In this document: piece after piece, positions 60,001 to 64,000 of the stretch
Layout of the letters: each line of letters begins with the position of its first letter
Numbering within the stretch: position 1 is the stretch's first letter
Assembly: GCA_029204225.1 (NCBI GenBank)
Contig: CM055110.1
Location: 42,515,862-42,579,861 of the forward strand
Length of the DNA: 64,000 bases
DNA from: Diphasiastrum complanatum
Taxonomy: Eukaryota; Streptophyta; Lycopodiopsida; Lycopodiales; Lycopodiaceae
Direction: 5' to 3'
Notes under the pieces: model-generated
Told to the model about the DNA's origin: nothing
The model's input: the letters and a program-made list of their open reading frames with translations, nothing else
Database searches by the model: none
Translations under genes and position numbers: made by a program

Positions 60001-60660
60001 TAGAACTTGCCCAAAAAGTATAGGCTTTTACGGTATCCGTACTGGCTTAAGTTATTTAGTTCTAAGTTTAAATTGCCATGGGCACTGCACATAGATATGT
60101 AATTTCAAGTTAAGTAAAAGTTAGTCACAAAGGCCTATTGGGGGTTTGTCCCATGGCACCAGTGTGATTCAAAGTTAAGTTAGTCTCTGTGACTTACTTG
60201 TCCCACAGTGCATTTCTGTAAGTGACCACCACTCCAAGTATAAATAGGAGTGGAAGAGTCCATTTTCCAGAAGAACCTCATTTGCAATACATGCTTATCT
60301 TTCTCTCTGAGTGTTCTCCCTTGTGTGGTTTCATGTACAGTGTTACTTCACATTGTATTGTATAGTATTGATCTTGCAACAAGTTAAGTTAATCTAGGTC
60401 CTCCATTCTCTAGTAGGATAAGCTTTAGAGGAGGAGATTTAGTTTAGGGTTTTATCTTTTAGGTTAAGGCATCATTTGGTTTTAGTTGCTAAGTAGAGAA
60501 AAGAGATTCAGAAGAGTGGATCTTACCCATCGTAATACTCACCACCATGTCATGACTGTCTTTCTTGCATCCATATCCAAACTAGTTGGAGAAGCCATAG
60601 CGTAGACTAGTTGGGAGACTACCATAGTCATGCTAGTTGGAGCCATAGCCGGTGTGGATG
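60001..60660 (+). repeat. LTR-like segment with TATA box and ACTAGTTGG motifs
   Basis: AAGTATAAATAGGAGTGG at about 60237-60254 is a clear TATA box. CTCTAGTAGGATAAGCTTTAG (about 60408) and three ACTAGTTGG(G)-AGCCATAG-type words (about 60583, 60606 and 60637) follow, in the same order as at 38087-38625. Ends were not identified. Confidence 0.5.
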
Positions 60661-60942
60661 CTAAAGATCCAACATTGGCACCATTGTCGCTCTTTTTCTC
60701 GATTTCTCTCCGTTTCTAGCTATGATTTTTGCTTGTTCTTGTTTTTGCTTATTATACATTTCTAGTTGCTCTTCTCGTTCTTGTTTGTTTGGTATTCGCA
60801 TCCTTCCTACATTTTTTTTCTTACTTGTTTTTAATATCCATCTTACTTCCTTACACCATCCTACAACCACACATTTTTCAAGGAGAGGAGGAGTGTTTTC
60901 AAAGCAATCTACTATTTTCAAAGGAGCAAAGCGGGCTCCTGA

Positions 60943-61143
60943 GTTTTTTCAGGTGCTTTGGGAGCGTGGATCTGTAGCGAGTGCATCCAAGGTATAAGGT
61001 ATAGAACACGTTTTTGCAGGGGCTTTGGAAGCGTGGATCTGTAGCGGGTGCATCCAAGGTATAAGGTATAGAAGACATTTTTTCAGGTGCTTTGGAAGCG
61101 TGGATCTGTAGCAGGTGCATTCAAGGTATAAGGTATAGAACAC
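60943..61143. repeat. Three 66-67-bp tandem repeats
   Basis: Units contain GCTTTGG(G/A)AGCGTGGATC, GTGCAT(C/T)CAAGGTATAAGG and TATAGAA. They start near 60943, 61010 and 61077. A partial TTTTCAGGTG follows at 61163. Confidence 0.93.
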
Positions 61144-61479
61144 GAACAGCTGGATTCCAGGTGTTTTCAGGTGTCTCTTGTCCACGGGCCTATCCACGGA
61201 TTTCTTGTGTTCTCTAGCGCATTATTTTAGCTGTTTTTCAGTCGCATCCAGCCTATACCAGTTTCTGTCATCTCAGGGATGGGAATAGGGGATTTGTTAG
61301 ATTATGTTTGTGCAGATACTGCAGCTGATACGACAGGGACCGGGCGTAAGTAAATCATATTCTTCAGGCTATTCAAAGATCAGATGTTGTGGCTTTGGTT
61401 ATTGATGCCATGGACTGTGGATTTTAGCATCTTTTAAGCATCTTTACTCTGCGCCTCTTCTTTTAGCGTCCTTTTCCAT

Positions 61480-62517
61480 GAGGGTGTTGGCGGTGGCCAC
61501 TTCTCTGTTGAGGCCACAACTAAGATTATCCTTCGAGCAGGATTGTGGTGGCCATCTTTGTTTAAAGACACATTTGTCATTAAAACGTGTGATGTCTGTC
61601 AACGAGCCAAGAAAAATACAAAAGCAGACTTCACACCATTGACTCCCATTATAGAAGGCGAAGCCTTCCATAAATGGGGAAATAACTTTGTTGGACCAAT
61701 CAGTCCAGCAACAAAACATACCCAAGCCCGTTACATCCTCATAGCCACGGATTACGCCACTAAGTGGGTTGAGGCTCAGGCAACAAAGGACGCCAACGCA
61801 AAAATTGTCGCGCATTTTCTTTACGAAAACATTATTACATGTTTTGGCTGTCCTATAGAGCTAGTTAGTGATTGCGGCACACATTCTTTAAATGTTGTCA
61901 TTGATAATTTACTACGCCATTACCTTGTTGTTCACCGAAAGAGTACACCACCGTACTATCCTAGGTGTAATGGCCAAGCCAAATTAACTAACAAGACGAT
62001 ATGTAAAATTTTGACAAAGATAGTTGAAACTAGTCGCTCTGATTGGAAAACAAAACTTTTTTCAGCTATCTGGGCTTACCGCACCACCCCAAAGAAAGCC
62101 ATTGGGTGGGTTACCCCTTTCCACTTAGTGTATGGTCAAGAGGCGGTAATGCCTGTGGAATTCTTAGTACCTTCGCTAAGAGTCATGGAAGCTTTTTCTA
62201 CAGATCTCTGTGAAAAAGCTACAATTGAGCAACAAGTCAAAACAGGCTATTTACGTTAGCCCAGTTATGTGAGACAAGACTTATATCTTACCACGCACAA
62301 CTGGTTAACAAACAACGCCAAAAGGCCTGGCATGACATCGAAGAAACACCCCGACAAATTGAAATTCCGAAGTGAGGGACCGTATGTTATTAATAAAATC
62401 TTTTCTAATGGTGCAGTCGAACTGCAAACATTTGGCGGAATACTCCTAGACATTGTCGTCAATGGTGGCCATCTACGTCGGTATTTCGAAGAATTGTTTT
62501 TTGTTGACCCAATTTAA
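61480..62517 (+). pseudogene. Ty3 integrase fragment with C-terminal tail (third Ty3 element)
   Basis: The text begins GVGGGHFSVEATTKIILRAG near 61482, continues WWPSLFKDTFVIKTCDVCQR (zinc block) and the core. The catalytic blocks are changed: WGNNFVGPI (Asp to Asn), ELVSDCGTHS (Asp kept) and NGQAKLTNK (Glu to Lys). The frame is open from 61543 to 62259; the tail 62269-62517 reads KLKFRSEGPYVINKIFSNGA and ends VNGGHLRRYFEELF. It resembles the integrase of the first Ty3 element more than that of the second. Upstream pol is absent. Confidence 0.92.
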
Positions 62518-62918
62518 GACCTTTTCCCTAGTATATATTTTACATTTTTTATTCTTTTTATTTCATTTTCTTATTTCCTTGCTTGTTATTCTCGTTTTGC
62601 ATGCCTATTTTTAACCTCGGTTCTTGTTAATAATTCATACCTGTACTTATTTACTTTCTATGCATTTTTTTTTTTATATAAATACCCATTTGTCATGAAT
62701 GTTCTAGGTCAACAAATGATAGGCTAGACCATATGAAAAAGATTTTGACACTTTTGGCCCATCTCATTTCTGTCTGTCTGATGTCTCAATATTCCCAATT
62801 ACGCATACACTCATTTATTGAAATATCTCTTTTCCATAAGAACTTCTACTTTGAGCCACAGTCATATTTTTCCCTTGAAGTTCTTCACTTGCATCACATA
62901 GTTCCATATAGGACTCTT
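62518..62918 (+). other. Post-pol stretch of the third Ty3 element
   Basis: T-rich sequence with a 12-T run and TTTTTATATAAATACCC (about 62672-62688), a possible TATA box. No coding frame is supported up to the minisatellite. It may be LTR sequence; ends were not found. Confidence 0.4.
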
Positions 62919-63300
62919 GTCAAATCTCAACCGAAAGACTCTTGTCAAATCTCAACTGAAGGACTCCTGTCAAATCTCAACAGAAGGCCTCCTGTCAAAT
63001 CTCAACCAAAGGACTCCTATCAAATCTCAACTGAAGGACTCCTGTCAAATCTCAACCGAAGGCCTCCTGTGAAATCTCAACCGAAGGCCTCCTGTCAAAT
63101 CTCAACCGAAGAACTCCTATCAGATCTAGACCAATGCACCCATCAGATCTCGACTGGAGCACCCATTAGATCTCGACCGGAGCACCCATCAGATCTCAAC
63201 CGGAGCACCCATCAGATCTCGACCGGAGCACCCATCAGATCTCAACCAGAGCACTCATCAAATCTCGACCGAAGATCCTATCACATCTCGACCGGAGATT
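62919..63300. repeat. Two related minisatellites (25-bp and 23-bp units)
   Basis: Eight units of GTCAAATCTCAACCGAAGGA type, 25 bp each (62919, 62944, 62969, 62994...), then about seven units of TCAGATCTCGACCGGAGCAC type, 23 bp each (63143, 63166, 63189...). Both share TC(A/G)A(A/G)ATCTC(A/G)ACCG. The open frame of 230 codons across it (62733-63425) stays open because the unit has no stop in any phase; a protein is not supported. Confidence 0.93.
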
Positions 63301-63681
63301 CCAAATTCAAAATCCAACAAACCGGCACGTCCCATTTCGTCCGAAACGAGACAACGACGTCCACAAATGCCAGCACCCTGACACCATTCCCACCTCAACG
63401 AAGTGCAAATTCTGGCATTTTCTAACAACGATCTGCTGACGATCTTCTTGCTCCTGTGCACAATCCCGGTGCTCTGTTGTTCCTTGCATCTATCATCATT
63501 TCCACACCACCTCCAGTGACTATCAACCATCATCGTTTGATTACCATTGAGAGCGTCGTCACCAAACATCTCCAAACCTAATATCGCCGGCAAAATACAC
63601 ATCATTTTGCAATTTTTTGCATCACTTTTTGCATGATAAAGGTTAATAATAGGGAGGTATAGTGATTTTATACCTCTACAC
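63301..63681. other. Stretch without a supported gene
   Basis: Moderately GC-rich sequence after the minisatellite; no recognised protein, repeat or promoter. Confidence 0.45.
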
Positions 63682-63790
63682 ATGACCAAGTGGTGAATAT
63701 TTTCACTAAGCCTTTAGCAAAGGGAAAGTTTTGCATTTGTATCACTGGTGGATATTTTAGAAAACAAGCTTATCATTAGGGGAAGCATTA
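63682..63790 (+). pseudogene. Copia RNase H tail fragment
   Basis: THDQVVNIFTKPLAKGKF (63682-63735) is the end of copia RNase H (relatives read VADIFTKPL). A purine-rich AGGGGAAGCATTAGAAAA follows at about 63778, a possible polypurine tract, so an LTR probably starts nearby. Confidence 0.75.
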
Positions 63791-64000
63791 GAAAACATAA
63801 TGATGCATTTGATAGTTGCATATAGATGTAATAATGCATGTCATATTTCAGTTGTCAAGTCACATGGTTGGGTCTACCACAAACCTTTCTAAACTCAATT
63901 ATTCAATTACCATCAATTTTGATACTAAAAGTATATAATGGTAATGTGTGTGTGAGCTGTTCTATCCATTGTGTTTGTTGTTTGTCTGCTTGCCACAATT
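63791..64000 (+). other. Possible LTR start at the window end
   Basis: Sequence after the copia tail; no coding frame. It is probably the 5' part of the matching 3' LTR, but the boundary is not clear and the window ends here. Confidence 0.35.

Noticed and set aside
60722-60997. Overlapping 80-90-codon frames on both strands
   Set aside because: Rich in Leu, Phe and Ser from T-rich DNA and overlapping the 66-bp repeats; no motif and no context.
62919-63300. CRISPR array
   Set aside because: The units are contiguous with no unique spacers, they vary in sequence, and the context is a plant nuclear genome.

Overview
This window looks like intergenic DNA from a large, repeat-rich land-plant nuclear genome. 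Copia initiator-Met-tRNA primer sites, Ty3 elements, a CACTA transposase and a plant-type LINE all point to a plant. Gymnosperms are one lineage that would fit, but the sequence alone does not fix the species. No complete host gene was found. Nearly everything is transposable elements, mostly broken and nested. The exception is one structurally intact Ty1/copia element at 8295-14726 (minus strand): 655-bp LTRs with two differences seen, TTAAT target-site duplication, PBS, PPT, and one 1317-codon gag-pol frame with all catalytic residues present.

Layout. 1-6250: decayed Ty3 gag-pol (+), then a 240-bp tandem duplication and a TATA-bearing stretch leading to an extra, decayed ORF (7565-8294) that the intact copia element splits (it resumes at 14727-15010). 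15023-16255: LTR-like and copia tail fragments. 16440-17862: CACTA TNP2 relic with a recognisable intron. 17864-20449: two halves of copia elements fused in opposite orientation at a G11 tract, then an LTR. 20532-20699: (TC)84. 20700-25655: AT-rich DNA with no supported gene. 25656-36779: one LINE (-) bounded by a 15-bp direct repeat and split by two copia fragments (27539-34230). 36780-38650: intergenic DNA, a CpG-rich minisatellite and an LTR-like segment. 38650-49664: five copia fragments (here F, G, C, D, E), several nested in each other. 49665-56187: Ty3 element (-) with three zinc knuckles, two protease-like domains, RT, RNase H, integrase and an extra ORF after pol. 56188-56246: tail of a copia LTR. 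57421-59158: two coding-like non-transposon stretches, one with a canonical GT-AG intron. 60000-61143: LTR-like DNA and a minisatellite. 61480-62517: Ty3 integrase. 62919-63300: minisatellites. 63682-64000: end of another copia element.

How the parts relate. Most copia fragments belong to one clade: LTRs starting TGTGA(A/G)AAATT, PPT ending GAAGAGGGAG, and a polyprotein whose stop codon lies in the first bases of the 3' LTR. Two of them (F and C) keep integrase but have the same roughly 600-bp unrelated stretch where RT and RNase H should be. They look like members of a non-autonomous family that an autonomous relative, such as the intact element here, could mobilise. This RT-less but integrase-bearing family, and the sense-strand ORF after pol in two different Ty3 elements, are the observations most worth following up.
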